From Isoetes taiwanensis (taxonomy: Eukaryota; Streptophyta; Lycopodiopsida; Isoetales; Isoetaceae): a stretch of 64,000 nt of DNA. Position 1 is the stretch's first letter. The number at the start of each line of letters is the position of its first letter. The notes under the pieces were generated by a model, which saw only the letters and a program-made list of their open reading frames with translations, made no database searches and had not been told where the DNA came from. The DNA is taken from assembly GCA_021234155.1 (NCBI GenBank), contig JAJEKV010000841.1, forward strand, positions 16,504-80,503, given 5' to 3'. Shown one piece after another: positions 11,956 to 23,879 of the stretch. The position numbers and the translations under genes are program-made.

Positions 11956-13631
11956 ATTCTTGTTTATTAGGGTGTTTGTAGATACTTTCATGCTCGACAT
12001 TGGTACATTGTAATGCGAATGCAGCCCTTATCGACAGATCATACACGCTTAGGCAACGATTGGAAAGCATTGGGTTGTCTCGGCGTCCTAAAGGAAACAG
12101 GGGCTCCCTCGGATAAGTGGAAGACCTTTGAGAAACTATGAGATATGTTCTGGCGGAGGGACGAGAAGATGGCGAGGGAGAGGAAGAAGAGGAGAAGAAG
12201 AAGAGAACACCAAGGAAAGGCCGGGGAGTCTCTCTGGGACCAATATGACCTCATTCTTAGACGAGGTGGTGCGGGAGAAATGGAGGCGACATATGGGCTC
12301 AATGGACAAGAGGCAATTTGAAGGACGGCAATGGAGAATTTCAAAGCGGGCGGACCCCAAGTTGTTTGATAAGCGGTTCATGAAGAGGATCTGAGGGGCC
12401 TCACGGACAAAGAAACGCTTGACCTACAAGGCAAAATCTTGGAGGGAACAATCACGCTAAGGAAGACCGGGGAGTTCTAAAAATCACGGGGCCTTAAAGG
12501 ATTATGCCACAGTCCTAAAGCGGCAAGTAAGCGTTAGAAGAAGGCATCACGGAGTTACGCAGCGTTGCATCTAATGAATACCATGATTTTGATTATTACA
12601 AGGAAAAGGCTGCCCTTGATGAGGAAGACATGAAGGAATTGAACCGTCTATGTCAACCCCTACATCAACATCAAGGCTGAAAGCGTAACGTCAAAACCCT
12701 TCCTTTCCCTGAGCGTGCTATGGCAATTCTGAAAGGAAGCTTGGATTCGAGGGGTGGTCCCATTTAAGGTGACGATAGCTCCCCATTTCTGGTTACTTTG
12801 GGACACAAAGGGATTTGGTGGTGCAGGCGGCACTGGACCCGTGGCACTATTTGCCATCAATATGATCGAAGACCCCACCCTTTTTATGACAAAGCTTGCT
12901 TATAGAGCAGTGGTACAAGGCGTGTAATGCGGACATGACCGACCTGGATACTTCCGGTTTCCTTGTCTTTTGCATCTTAGGGGCAATCAAACAAGCTAGC
13001 TTTGTCTCCCAATGGGCGGTGATATTAACTTCACCAACAAGATCATGCACTCCATATCGAACTTGATCATGAGTGCGAGACTTGGCTTGCCCGAAGGCAC
13101 CAAGCTTTGCCAACATAGTTTTGGTTTTGATTTCAAGATCGTGGTCGACACGGATAAGTGGTGGTCTAGCGAGCATCATTATCTCGACAAGTTCATGATC
13201 TCTCTCAAGAGCGGATGGAACCACGGAAGGGGCGGGTTTATGGAGGATGTTCCATCGATGGACAAGGTCAGCAAAGATGGTGCGACCCGGTCCTATACAT
13301 AGAATTCCTATCCGGCCAAGAGTTATCAAGTACTTCATAACCCGGCTTGGTGGGGAAGATCAAATTGTATGCGAAGTGGTACATGAATGGCTTTGTTCTC
13401 TCGGGGGGCTATCTTTGTTTGGAATGAAACCTATATCAGGTGGTTGGAAATAAGGACATGGTTGAAACCATTCGATCATACGGATCTGCTTCATGAGCAT
13501 TTCAAGGGGAGGAAGACAAATGGAAGCAAGAAAGGCGGCGAGGGGCGGGGAGACAAAGGCGGCGGAGGCGAGGATGTCGAAGGTTTGGACAGAATCTTTG
13601 CCGAAAACATTATTGAAAAACGAGAGGAGAG

Positions 13632-13760
13632 GTGAGTTTACTTTGCTCTATCGGTGTTTCTCGACTCCTTGGCCGAGAAACGTTTCCTTTCAATACCTTT
13701 TCTTTTCATTCTCGATTTCGCGGTCGAGAAAACTCATTCCTTTCGACCGGATGTCATCAT
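13632..13760 (+). repeat. Probable intron carrying two GTCGAGAA palindromes
   Basis: GTGAGTTTAC directly follows the coding frame ending KREER. Two palindromes follow, at about 13,657 (arms TTTCTCG and CGAGAAA) and 13,708 (TTCTCGA and TCGAGAA). Coding-like sequence resumes by about 13.8 kb. The exact acceptor is unclear. Confidence 0.55.
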
Positions 13761-14699
13761 TTTGGAATTCCTTCTCTCAACGACTCGCATCATTGTCATT
13801 GGAAAGCATCGGTTCACTTCACGAGGAGGAGAATGCACTTCCCAAAGACAATCCCTGGCCGAGACACCGCTATGACCCGAAAGGACCGGAGAAGATAATG
13901 ATCCCGCATTTGGATCCCGATGAACCGGAAATATGGTCGGAGCAAACTCCAAGCTGGGATCCGGTGGTCCCACCAAGCTTGTAATATTTGGCGTCAATGG
14001 GTATTAGCTGCGGTATACCCACGACAAAGGCGTCCCCGAGATTAACACCTCGTGAGATCCCAATCAAAAGCGAGCATAAAATAGTGTATCCGGGCCTAGA
14101 GCTAAAGGAAATTATTGAATGGTGCACGGAGCGGGATTGAAGTGGGCATATGGTCTTGTATGGCAAAAGAAAAATATTGTCAATGTTCTTGGTGTTCTCG
14201 GCATTTCAGTTTTGAAGTTCAAGTTCGTTTGGGGAAGCGAAGGGGGTCGAGCATGTGAAAGGACCTCGATCCAGCCATCACAAAGGGGAAGCCTATAATG
14301 GTGAAAAATTTTGGGCGGGGTTTATGAGCAATTCCAGGACTATGGCAAACACAACCGCGCCGATCATAGACGACTCCTACAAGTGCTATCATAGCAGCAA
14401 AATACAATCTTTGCTAAGCCATATCGACCTGAAGAATATGAGGCGGATAGGTGGTTGTCCTTCGGACTTCATCTGTCTTGGCGGAATCCCTCTTTGCCAT
14501 TCTTGTCGCCCGATGTGCTTACGAACTATCCAGAGCCTCCACGGAACCCGATCCGGAGAGCAAGCCGATCATGAAAGCTATGGACGACAAATACTTTGGT
14601 GAACAAGAAGAGTGACCTCGCTTTTCGGATAGTCAAATTGTGTGAATATTGTAATCGAGCGTGAACACATGTATTGACCATTTTGTAATGAATATACTT

Positions 14700-15010
14700 G
14701 TATATTGAGTTTTGATGCCTTTCTCGACTCACGAGTCGAGAAAGGCATGCTTGTCGTGTTGATGAAACCATTTGTATGTTTGATTGTGTATTTGGATGCA
14801 GCCACAATCTATTATGATAATGCTTGTACATTGGGTTTCACGGGCCTTTCTCGACTCGCGAAGTCGAGAAAGGCATCTTCTTGTGTCTCGTTGACAAAAG
14901 CATTTGTATGCTTCAGGTGTGTGATTGGATGCAACCATATTCTAATGAGAATGGTTGTACTTTTGACTTTTATGGGCCTTTCTCGACTTCATGAGTCGGA
15001 GAAAGACACT
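14700..15010 (+). repeat. Three tandem units, each with a long perfect palindrome
   Basis: Three diverged units of roughly 120 bp lie just downstream of the large gene's stop. Each opens with a GCCTTTCTCGACT palindrome: 14,715-14,748 (16-bp perfect arms around AC), 14,844-14,873, and about 14,973-15,000 (imperfect). Each continues with a CATTTGTATG and GGATGCAGCC-like segment. The position would be the 3' region of the gene. Confidence 0.9.
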
Positions 15011-15099
15011 ACTTCCCGTCATTGGATGCGGTTGTATGGAATGAATGTTCTCCGTTGTAATTTGATTTTCAACATTCTTTTCTTCGTTTTGACTAATGG

Positions 15100-15870
15100 C
15101 ACCGTAATTGTTAATCATACTCTCCTTGCTCCGGTGGTTTAGGCACAGATCCGACACCGGCCGCAGATCCCCTCGGGCATCACGAGAGACCGCTCCGAGC
15201 GACGAGATCCAGCTCAAAGGCGGAAGAAATACCGCTTCCAGCACGGATCCGGTCCACGCTACACTCTTGCCCGGCCTTTGGGACAAGGTTGCTTTCCTTG
15301 GTCAGAGGTTGCTCGCTACACCACGGGGATAAAGAGCGGAAGAACAAAGAGAAAGTCCAGGAAGCTCAAGGCATCTTGCAAGCATTGCATAACATCCACG
15401 GAGGTTGGGGAAGGAGCATATTCGATGAAAGGCTGCGGGAGGCGAGTGGAGAAGTCGGGTGGACAGGTCGGCCGGTAGCTCCAGAGGCACCTCCACGTGA
15501 GGCATTCCACACACTCTTCAGGTTGCCCCAAGGCTTCTGAGGGCGGCATGAAGAAGCGCCACAAGTTAATCCCCTAAGGTGGACCACCTACCAAGATGAT
15601 GTAACTGTAGTGACAGCAAGACCGCCATGGTCTCTGCGTCCGATGTAAAATACATTGTATCTGTTCAATTTATTAATAAAAATTCATTTTCAACTAGATC
15701 TTTGGTTTCAAACTTTAATGAATTTCCTTTGTTTCAGTTGCATTGTTTTTGTTCTCGACTCGCGAACCTGGGAAAACTGCAGCACAGCTCGGATTCAGAG
15801 TTTTATTCAAAAATTCGAATTAAGGATAGTTTTCGGGTCGGGGTGCTACTTTTTATGAAATTAACCGACT
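15100..15870 (+). pseudogene. Conserved 3' block of element I, with a possible small gene or last exon
   Basis: From about 15,470 to 15,870 this matches the reverse complement of 63,655-64,000 at clearly better than chance identity. Both include a GAGGCATTCCAC coding-like segment, a GGTGGACCACC box, an AATACATTGTA box and an AATTAAGGATAGTTTT box near the element end. Upstream, one frame carries a very basic peptide (SGRTKRKSRKLKASCKHC). In the frame conserved between copies both read VRHST. It could be a last exon or a third small gene of the element; I do not recognise the protein. A degraded palindrome sits at about 15,752. Confidence 0.45.
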
Positions 15871-16058
15871 TTTGACAGATCCCCAACAATCTGATTTTTC
15901 AACAGGTTAGATAAAGTATTTCCAAATTATGATTGCATATTTGGATTCCGCATGATTAAATCAGTCAAGATCATATTTTAAATTGTTTAAACTCTGATAT
16001 ATTTTTTTTGGCCAAAAAATAACATGTTATCGACTCCATAACTCCGTAGATAACTAGT

Positions 16059-16745
16059 CACTACCACCCCAAAACTGGGTCCACATGTTGTTTTTCAGTG
16101 TCTTTTTTGCAAAAAAACAACACCAAAAAACTACGTGTTGTTTTTTGTCCGGATTTGCTAGAAATGACGTGTAGTTTTTAGCAAAATTTTTATACATGTA
16201 GTTTTTTTCGGAAAAATTCTACACGTAGAATTTTGTCAAAATTATCTACGCGTAGAAATTAACATGTGTTTCTACATGTTGTTTTTTAAAAATAGCTATA
16301 GTTTTCAAGTGTTGTTTTCCTAAAAAGTAGACATGTCGTTCTCAATAAACTTAAAAGGTCCACATGTTGCTTTTAACTGTTGTTTTGCAGAAAAACAACA
16401 CTGAAAAACCACGTAAAGAATTTTGTCCGACTTTGCTAGAAACTACACGTAGGTTTCTGGGTTTTTTTCTTAGCTATGTTGTTTCTAAGTGTTGATTTTC
16501 ACGAAAAATGATATGTGGTTACTCAAGAAAAGCTGTTGTTTTCCAATAATGTTTTTCTGATGAGAAGGAATTTTGATATATAGTTTTACATATAAATCAC
16601 ATGTAGTTCTTTATAAAAGTAAAGACCTTTAGGTGTTGTTTTTCCAAAACAATATATGCCGTGGTTTTAGAAGCATAATAAAGGACGCGGTTCTAAATGA
16701 CGCAGTTTAAAAATAACATGATGAATTGTTTTTTTTATAAAGGAT
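16059..16745 (+). mobile_element. CACTA-like transposon left end with subterminal repeats
   Basis: CACTACCACCCC, then AACTGGGTCCACATG, begins at 16,059. It is followed by about 680 bp of short repeats built from TGTTGTTTTT, ACACGTAG and TACGCGTAG. CACTA elements typically start CACTA and have such subterminal repeat arrays. A matching inverted end lies at 25,672. No transposase is visible. Confidence 0.5.
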
Positions 16746-16980
16746 GTGGGTGTAAAAACAAGATGATGATGTTGGAAAGAGGAAAACTTAGAAATAACTC
16801 AATTTCATACTCAATTTCCTAACATATTTCCCCTTCGATTTGAGGGCTCCAAAACAACAGTCGATTTCAATACCTTAATCAAGATGACTCAAAATGGATA
16901 TAAAGTGGCTGCTTGAGTACCTGTAATGCCATTATTCCCACTTAACTGCCATTATTCCCACTATCTTATCCACAACTGCA

Positions 16981-17187
16981 ACCGCTTTATTTGTTGGAAT
17001 TATTGGACACTATAACAGTCCAAGCTTCTCCTTTACAAATCTGCCCGCAACCGCTTTATTTGTTGGAATTATTGGACACTATAACAGTCCAAGCTTCTCC
17101 TTTACAAATCTGCCCCGCAACCGCTTTATTTGTTGGAATTATTGGACACTATAACAGTCCAAGCTTCTCCTTTACAAATCTGCCCTG
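16981..17187 (+). repeat. Three near-identical 69-70-bp tandem repeats
   Basis: Copies start at 16,981, 17,050 and 17,120, each opening ACCGCTTTATTTGTTGGAAT. They differ by one base of length. A short reading frame through them is an artefact of the repetition. Confidence 0.95.
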
Positions 17188-19129
17188 CTGCTGCAAATGC
17201 ACAGATCGACATAACACCTTCTGCAATTGCCCAGATAAATGAGTTAATATTGGATGGGTCGTTTAGAATCAGATCCAAACAATGATGTAATAAATCTAGG
17301 AGGTATAAAAAGGAAAACAAAAAAGTTCAAAATGACCAAAATTTGATGAATAAGAACATGAAAATTTGGAAGAAATCTAAAGCTGTGGAAAAGAACGTTG
17401 CTAGCAGAGGTGATAGATTATGCAAAAGAGCTCCACGAAAAGCTATGTTATGAATGGGGAAAACGAAGTAGGCAGCACAAAGGAGCTAACTGTGATTTCT
17501 GGCCTTCCCGCAGAAGCACAGAATTAAGCTGTGACAGAATTAAGCTGTGTTATAAATGGAAAAATCAAAGTCCGTAGCACAAGAAGCTTACTATGAGCCT
17601 TCCCGCAAATAATAGCATAGAAAGTCAAACAAGATGTAGGCATAGACTCTTTAAACGAACAGGTGCTGATAAGGACATCGCCATGCTGCGACAATCTGCC
17701 GGATCTGCTATCAGATTAGATCAGGGCTTTGAGAAGCCTAAAAAAGCTGGAGCAGAAACAATGGCCGCATATTTGGCCGAAATCGAAGCAGCAAACTGGG
17801 AGAAACTATTTTGCCGGATAAACTATGGTCCCCAAAGTCTGTTACCATGGTAGATTTTATCATGGCCAAAGCCTGACACATTCTCTGGATGCTCAGATGC
17901 CATCTCCAGAAAGGACCTACGAAAATCAGACATCAGGGAGCTGAATGCCATGAAAGGGATCAACTGAAGAATATAGAAGCAAATTCACCTTGACGGATCT
18001 TCTGCAACCTCAAGAACAGGCATGCACAGGTAAGCATGGCTTTACTGTGGAAAACAAGAACAAGGATGTGAACAAGGACAGTAAAGCCATGCTGGAAAAC
18101 AAGGATGATGTTGCCGCTTTGTATGCCATGTCTGTTCCAATGGCTCTTCTTTCCTATGCACTGAAGTATCCTGCCGGATTAGTTTGCAAGATCCGAATTC
18201 TTTGCACAAGTGCCAGCGACCACAGCAGAGGGCGGATATGCAGAGGCCGAAGAAGAGGATGAAGAATGCTGGAGGATGAGGAAGACGAAGGCGGGAACAG
18301 ACATGGCATGCAAAGCGGCAAGGCGGGAATTCGGTCGAATTCGGTCGACCAATAGAACAATAGGCTCTGGATCAAAACCCAAGCCGTTAATTAAGACCAC
18401 ATCTCGGCCGTTTATTTGGTATTTTCTTTTTAAGTGGCTTTCTTACAATTTTCTATGGTATTTTCTTTAATTGGCTTTGTCTCACACAATTTTCTATATG
18501 TGTGTGTGTTTTTGGCATTGTTGCATGTGTTAATGTCTCCATGTGTTAATGTTTTTTTATGTCCATTAGATGAAGGTATGATGTCCAGAATATGCTAAAT
18601 CAAGGGCATCCGCCAAGAAGCAAGAAGAAACAGGAATCCGCCAAGCATGCCATCGTAGGCCGATTTGGGCAGAGGCAGGTTGATCTGGGCAAAGGCAAGG
18701 GCATCCGAGCGCCTCCATCGGGCTGTTCTTAGCAGCCCCCGTGAAGCCAACACCTGCTATACACCTGCTATTTCCGACCATGAACAGCAACCACAAAAGA
18801 GAAGAACGCCTCAGACCATAGAGAAAAAATTTTGGAATCCCCCCTTTTCCGGCCCACCTACGCCAAAATCATAGAGAAGTGATATTTCGGGGGCGTAATG
18901 GCATTGTCGAACATGTCATGTGATAGCGAGGATCATCTGGCACAAAGAATAGAATAGAACACAAAGCATGAAAGAAAATTTCTACGTATAAATAAACCAT
19001 CATGTTGATAAACTAATAAAAGTTTGCTTAAACCATCACTTTAAGACGAAACCAAAGATGAAACTTTATATATGTAGTATTGCTAATTTGAGCTAATCTT
19101 ATCTAAGTTAGGCGTACACTTACCAAACT
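17188..19129. other. Unassigned region
   Basis: Short frames exist (for example 17,593-17,853 and 17,990-18,262), but none shows a family motif or a convincing splice pattern. I see no gene I can support. A transcribed but unrecognised sequence cannot be excluded. Confidence 0.4.
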
Positions 19130-19560
19130 TAGCTTCTCTAAGCAATACCAAATTTTGACCAGGCTGAGAAGTCACAGTTGACATGCACATGATGATGTGG
19201 CATGTCATTTGACATGTCATGCTAAATAACCAAGGCCAACTTTTGACTAGCCTAAAAATCCAAAAATATGCAACTTTGGTTTTCCATGGGGTGATGTGGC
19301 AAAGTTTTGATGACATGGCAAGATATGGGTGACATGAACATCTTAATGACCATATGCAAACTCTCGGGCGTGTTTGTCTCCATCTCGATGCAAAAAAATG
19401 TAGTGTTCATGTTATGGACTGCTCTCCTTACCACAAGTGGCCAGGATTTGACAGTGCATGTCGTTACCCTTGTAGCACCACCAAACAGCATGGAAAAGAT
19501 GATGTGGCACTCTGTGGTGACATGGCATACCAAGTAAGCAAGGTCAAGTTTTGACTAGAC
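19130..19560 (+). repeat. Dispersed repeat flanking the minisatellite, copy 1
   Basis: Rich in GATGTGGCA and ATGACATG motifs. It contains TCCATGGGGTGATGTGGCAA and ACATGGCAAGATATGGGTGA, both of which recur with changes at 22,480-22,740 in the same orientation. Confidence 0.65.
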
Positions 19561-20660
19561 CTAGACTCCAACATGCCACCTAGGCTCAAACATGCCAAGG
19601 TGGCTCAATCATGCCACGTGGCCTCCAACATGCCACGTAGCTCCAACATGCCACCTAGGCTCAAACATGCCAAGCTAGCTCAAACATGCCATGCGGCTCC
19701 AACATGCCACCTAGGCTCAAACATGCCAAGGTGGCTCAAACATGCCAAGATGGCTCCAACATGCCAACTAGCATGCCAAGGTGGTTCAAACATGTCATGC
19801 GGGCTCCAACATGCCACCTAGGCACAAACATGCCAAGGTGGCTCAAGCACGCCACCTAGGCTCCAACATGCCAAGGCGGCTCAAACATGCCACCTAGGCT
19901 CCAACATGCCACCTAGACTCCAACATGCCACCTAGGCTCTAACATGCCGAGGTGGCTCAAACATGCCAAGATGGCTGAAACATGCCACCTAGGCTCCAAC
20001 ATGCCAGCTACGCTCAAACATGTCACGTGGGTTCCAACGTGCCACCTAGGCTCCAACATGCCATCTAGGCTCCAAACATGCCAAGGTGGCTCAAACATGC
20101 CACGTGGGTTCCAACATGCCACCTAGGCTCTAACATGCCAAGGTGGCATGTTGGAGCCTGCGTGGCATGCTTGAGCCACCTTGTCATGTTGGGTGGCATT
20201 TTGGAGCCTAGGTGGCATGCAGGAGCCTAGGTGCATATTAGAGTCTAGATGCCATGTTGGAGTCTAGGTGGCATGTTTGAGCCACCTTGGCATGTTGGAG
20301 CCTAGATGGCGTGCTTGAGCCACTTTGCCATGTTTGAGCCTAGTGGCATGTTGGAGCCCGCATGGCATGTTTGAGCCTAGGTGGCATGTTGGAGCCTCGG
20401 TGGCATGCCACCTTGGCATGTTTGAGCCTAAGTGGCATGTCAGAGCCTAAGTGGCATATTAGAGTCTAGATGGCATGTTGGAGCCTAGGTGGCATGTTTG
20501 AGCCACCTTGGCATGTTGGAGCCTAGGTGGCATGTTAGAACCTAGGTGGCGTGCTTGAGCCACCTTGGCATGTTTGAGCCTAGGTGGCATGTTGGAGCTT
20601 GCATGGCATTTTGGGCCACCTTGGCATGTTGGAGCCTAGGTGGCATGTTGGAACTCGTCA
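19561..20660. repeat. Minisatellite arranged as a 1.1-kb inverted array
   Basis: Tandem units of about 19-20 bp, consensus CTCCAACATGCCACCTAGG with a CAAACATGCCAAGGTGGCT variant, run from 19,561 to about 20,141. The array then switches strand: AACATGCCA, AGG, TGGCATGTT forms the centre (132-152 of the 20,100s). From there to 20,660 the same units read as reverse complements. The whole block can fold into one long imperfect hairpin. Confidence 0.95.
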
Positions 20661-21189
20661 TATAGATCCCAAGGGGATGATGCCGAAGTGGATTCTTCAA
20701 TACTTGCTCAATGTCATCCCATAACCCCTTTGGCAAACCCGGTCCCCAGACCTCACAACCATACAACACTAATGACTGCACAACCATACAACACTAATGA
20801 CTGTACAAGAGCAAAAAAGAGTTGTATTTAAAAAGGCCTTTACCACATGTGAATCTTTCTACATTGCAACGCATATAAAGCTATACATGTATTCCATCTA
20901 TGATTTCAATGAACCGTCAAGCCCAGATATTTGTAGGATTCATACACCTGAATACATTCTCCACTATATTGCAACTGAAATTCCTACTTAAGAACCCCCA
21001 TTGCCATGATTTTTTGTTTATCCAAATTCACCTACATCTCAATGTGAACACAAAACAAAGCCAATGCATCAAACTGCTTTTGCATATGTGCTAGCATGCG
21101 AGCAAAAATCACTACATGCTAGCATCCGTCTTTTGGCATCAACACCCTCCCTCTACTCATGACATTGTGCAAGATCCTGGCCGAATCTG
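20661..21189. other. Unassigned region
   Basis: Only short frames, none with a recognisable motif. A small duplication, ACAACCATACAACACTAATGACTG, spans about 20,756-20,803 in two adjacent copies. Confidence 0.4.
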
Positions 21190-21360
21190 ACTAGGATATG
21201 GCCTCCAAAACATAAACCCTGTGTGTTGCTAGGTTATTGAAGGGTTTATATTATGGAGGTCGAGTTTTAGTTGGTTGCACATGGGACATGGTTGAGAAGC
21301 TGCAATTGAAAACACGAAGCAATAGGAACTGACGGAATGGGGTTTGGAACTGTCGGCACC
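21190..21360 (+). repeat. Foldback-containing repeat, copy 1
   Basis: An imperfect hairpin (21,202-21,259) has arms CCTCCAAAACATAAACCCT and AGGGTTTATATTATGGAGG. The hairpin and its following 100 bp match the reverse complement of 23,880-24,040. Confidence 0.75.
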
Positions 21361-22479
21361 ATGTCTTGGCCATAATCAATTTTTAACCTAAAGGTTTATA
21401 CATGCCCTAAATTGATATCCAGAAGTGACAGAAGGTTTTCAAAGGTTAGAAATACACCAGTATTAGTTTTTATATCCTATAAAGGCAATGGAAACTATTA
21501 AACTATTTTTCCTAACGCAAGGCATTCGCCCAAGTTCTCAACAATGACACCCATAATAATAATAGCACAAAGTGTGCCGAGTCCAAATTAACACTCTTAC
21601 CTACAATGTGACATCTTTGCAAGTAATATGCTTTAGCAATTGCCTATAGATGCTAGAGCACTGGTTTGTTATAGCACCATGGGCTGCTATGGCATGGCTG
21701 GATATGCATACAGTGATACAGTCATTAACATTTATCAAATTGTAATCATTGCTTTGCATGGGCACACTTTGAACATTCAAATATAAACATCTCATACTAA
21801 AACTTGGTCACACAAATTTAAATACCAGATGTGATGTTGCAATTTTTCAATATAAAAACTATTTTTTATATAAAAACTATGCACGTTTACTAGTCATATT
21901 TAACAAGGGATCTGAAGATTTTAGCCAAGGGAATTCACCCATTCAAATTGGGGGCAGAAAGATGCATGTTCATAAAAATGTGTTTGGGGGGTATCACATT
22001 ATCTATAGTGCTTAATGTGCACTACAAACAAAAATGCATCATGGACCCATGGTAGAAGGCCAAATACTCTTAATTTTGGGGAGGCATCATTTTATATGTT
22101 TTTGGCAAAATACTCTTAATTTGGAGAAGCATCGTCTTATACAATTTTGGATATATGTGTGTACATTTGGATGTTTCATGATGAGATATACTACCTAATC
22201 AACAATAGAATTTCTAGCATGAATCTTCAATTTTCAAGTGGTTAGTTATAGTATATAGAGTACGACATGAAGTAATTATGAAAAAAAATAAAAAAAATAA
22301 AAAATGGAGATAACGAGGCTCAGATAACACATGCCAGGTCCGAACCTCATGACAGGCTTACTCGATTCATATTTTCATTTTCATGCATGTGACAAAGCTA
22401 CAATTTTTAATTTTCCCCCATGGCAGAACTTATTGTTCGTAACGCGTGACATGTGCCAATGAGTTGCTAAAATGTGGGG
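21361..22479. other. AT-rich unassigned region
   Basis: I see no gene, no clear repeat structure and no element ends in this stretch. Only short stop-bounded frames are present. Confidence 0.4.
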
Positions 22480-23100
22480 ATGACTTGGCAAAATGGCATG
22501 ATGATTCGGCAAGTGTAAATGGAAAAATGGAAATTTGTAAATGTTGACATGGAAGATGACGATGTGGCACTCCAATGACATGCCAAATAAGCAAGGCCAA
22601 CTAGAAATGGAGTAGGACATTGGTTTTTCATGGGGTGATGTGGGGTGTTTGGGCCACATGGCAAGATATGGATGATGTGGACATGATAGCTAAGCATTTC
22701 TGCAAGAAACGAGACATCTTCCAATGTTCGACATAAAGGAATTGGCGAGGGAATCTAGGGGCACTTGAAAAAAAACTAACTTATCTCCTTTTTCCAAAAC
22801 AATTGGCCTAGCCATTTTCTATTTGAAGTTAATAAAATGCTTAGTTACGGAGTCATATTTCATCCCCCAAAAAAATCATTTGAAAGAGCATTTTTATGGC
22901 CCTGGTGGCATGTTTGAGTCTAGGGGCATATTTGAACTACATGGTAGTCAGCTCTTTAAGTTCTTAAAGTTCCTTCTATTCTATCCCTTGCCAAACTCCT
23001 CTACCAAAAATTCCAAAGGTTGTCATAATTACTGCAAATCCAAGTCATCATGTCCACATCACCAATTTGCCATGTTACAACATGCTCCAACATGCGACGT
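22480..23100 (+). repeat. Dispersed repeat, copy 2, with minisatellite remnants
   Basis: 22,480-22,740 matches 19,130-19,560 in the same orientation. Single remnants of the minisatellite unit occur near 22,905 (GGCATGTTTGAGTCTAGG) and 23,085 (GCTCCAACATGCGACGTGGG), in opposite orientations. A second, now eroded, inverted array may have existed here. Confidence 0.6.
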
Positions 23101-23879
23101 GGGCTCTGACATGCGAGGCAGGGTCCAATATCAAATTTAGAAGTCAACAACTTAAATTTGGAAGACCTCATGGTATTTGGTTCCACATTCCTAGCCATTT
23201 CCCTCATTTCTACCTCCATATCCTATTTTACCCCTTTCGTTCTTATCATGCCATAAATCCACTTTTGAAGCACTTTTTGCCAGACCAATTCTCTATTTTT
23301 TCGTATATAACCCCTTGAGTCACCTTATCCTTATATTTCATGTCTCCAAGTCTTACACCCTAATCCTTGGTCAAAACATTCATAAGGCCATATCTTATTT
23401 ATTGTCTCCAATTTACATCAAGGATCCATAAATTCCATTTGTATGATGTATGTCTATTACCATTGCTCGCCCCTATTTCTTCCCCCTTCTCCAAACTCAT
23501 ATTGTAGACTTTTGCATGTTGTCTGAGATTTGTTCTTGACTGTTTTGTGCAAATCAATGCGCAAAAAATACTTCTTGTGATCCAAATTGCAATTTGACCA
23601 CTTTCCCCATATCACAGCTCTTTTTGGCACATCTCGGCTTTGAAATTTATTAAAAACTCCATTGGCAACTCAAAATCCTCATTTTTAATTATTGTTTGTA
23701 GTTTGACTTTCATTGACCAAATTTTGTCCCGACTTTGAACTTGAATATCTCAAGGATCTGAGCTCATAATTGGCCAAGATTTTTGCCATTGCTTCCCAAC
23801 AACTTTTCTCTATTAGTGTGAGCAATCAATACTCAAGAATCAGTTTATCTCTGCATGCCACCTCTTGACTTCGAATGGA

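Larger units (their letters stand above)
10275..14615 (+). pseudogene. Large element gene with C-terminal FCP1-like HAD domain (element I)
   Basis: A decayed multi-exon gene. The first exon (10,275-10,349) encodes a basic N-terminus beginning MTRPKKQSGRGCF and ends at a GTGAGC donor. Next come a WWYVEV segment, an acidic run (KDGDDDTTGEESDGEGGED, about 10.97 kb), a coiled-coil part (EGITELRSVASNEYHDFDYY, about 12.6 kb) and a globular part with FDFKIVVDTDKWWSSEHHYL (about 13.15 kb). Then KREER meets a GTGAGT donor at 13,632. The final part is HAD-like: KLVIFGVNGY (motif I), YPGLELKEIIEWC, and PIIDDSYKCY (motif IV). It ends KYFGEQEE-stop. Family knowledge: FCP1/NIF proteins are HAD phosphatases whose motif I carries the nucleophile Asp; here that position reads Gly. 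Many single-base indels and stops make it non-functional. Its paralogue is the gene at 36.4-44.2 kb. Confidence 0.7.
3600..15900. mobile_element. Element I: long TIR transposon with divergent gene pair (decayed)
   Basis: Inferred boundaries. The left end carries TTTAATTAAAGTGGGAC (from 3,615), matching the termini of elements II and III. The right end is inferred because 15,470-15,870 matches, in inverted orientation, the terminal 350 bp of element III (63,655-64,000). The terminal bases at about 15,890 are eroded. Inside, a DUF7869-type gene is read leftwards (3.8-6.4 kb) and a large HAD-domain gene rightwards (10.3-14.6 kb), followed by a conserved 3' block. Element-specific palindromes fill the spacer, introns and 3' region. 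Base composition is visibly more GC-rich than the flanks. The two-gene reading is my inference from comparison with element II. Confidence 0.6.

Noticed and set aside
12780-12900. FtsZ/tubulin-type signature suggested by the residues GFGGAGGTGPVA
   Set aside because: The surrounding residues (WDTK before, FAINMIEDPTLF after) do not match tubulin-fold proteins. The segment lies inside the large element gene, in its frame pattern.
7971-15003. CRISPR-like array suggested by regularly spaced palindromic repeats
   Set aside because: Spacing is irregular, intervening sequences are themselves related repeats, introns and protein-like exons surround them, and the genome is a plant.
16991-17242. 83-codon reading frame with repeated ELLDTITVQASPLQICP
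   Set aside because: It is created by the three tandem 69-70-bp copies; there is no independent sign of coding.
19573-20126. Open frames through the minisatellite (repeating NMPPRLKHAK-type peptides)
   Set aside because: Open frames follow from the repeat unit and its composition. They occur on both strands and switch with the array.
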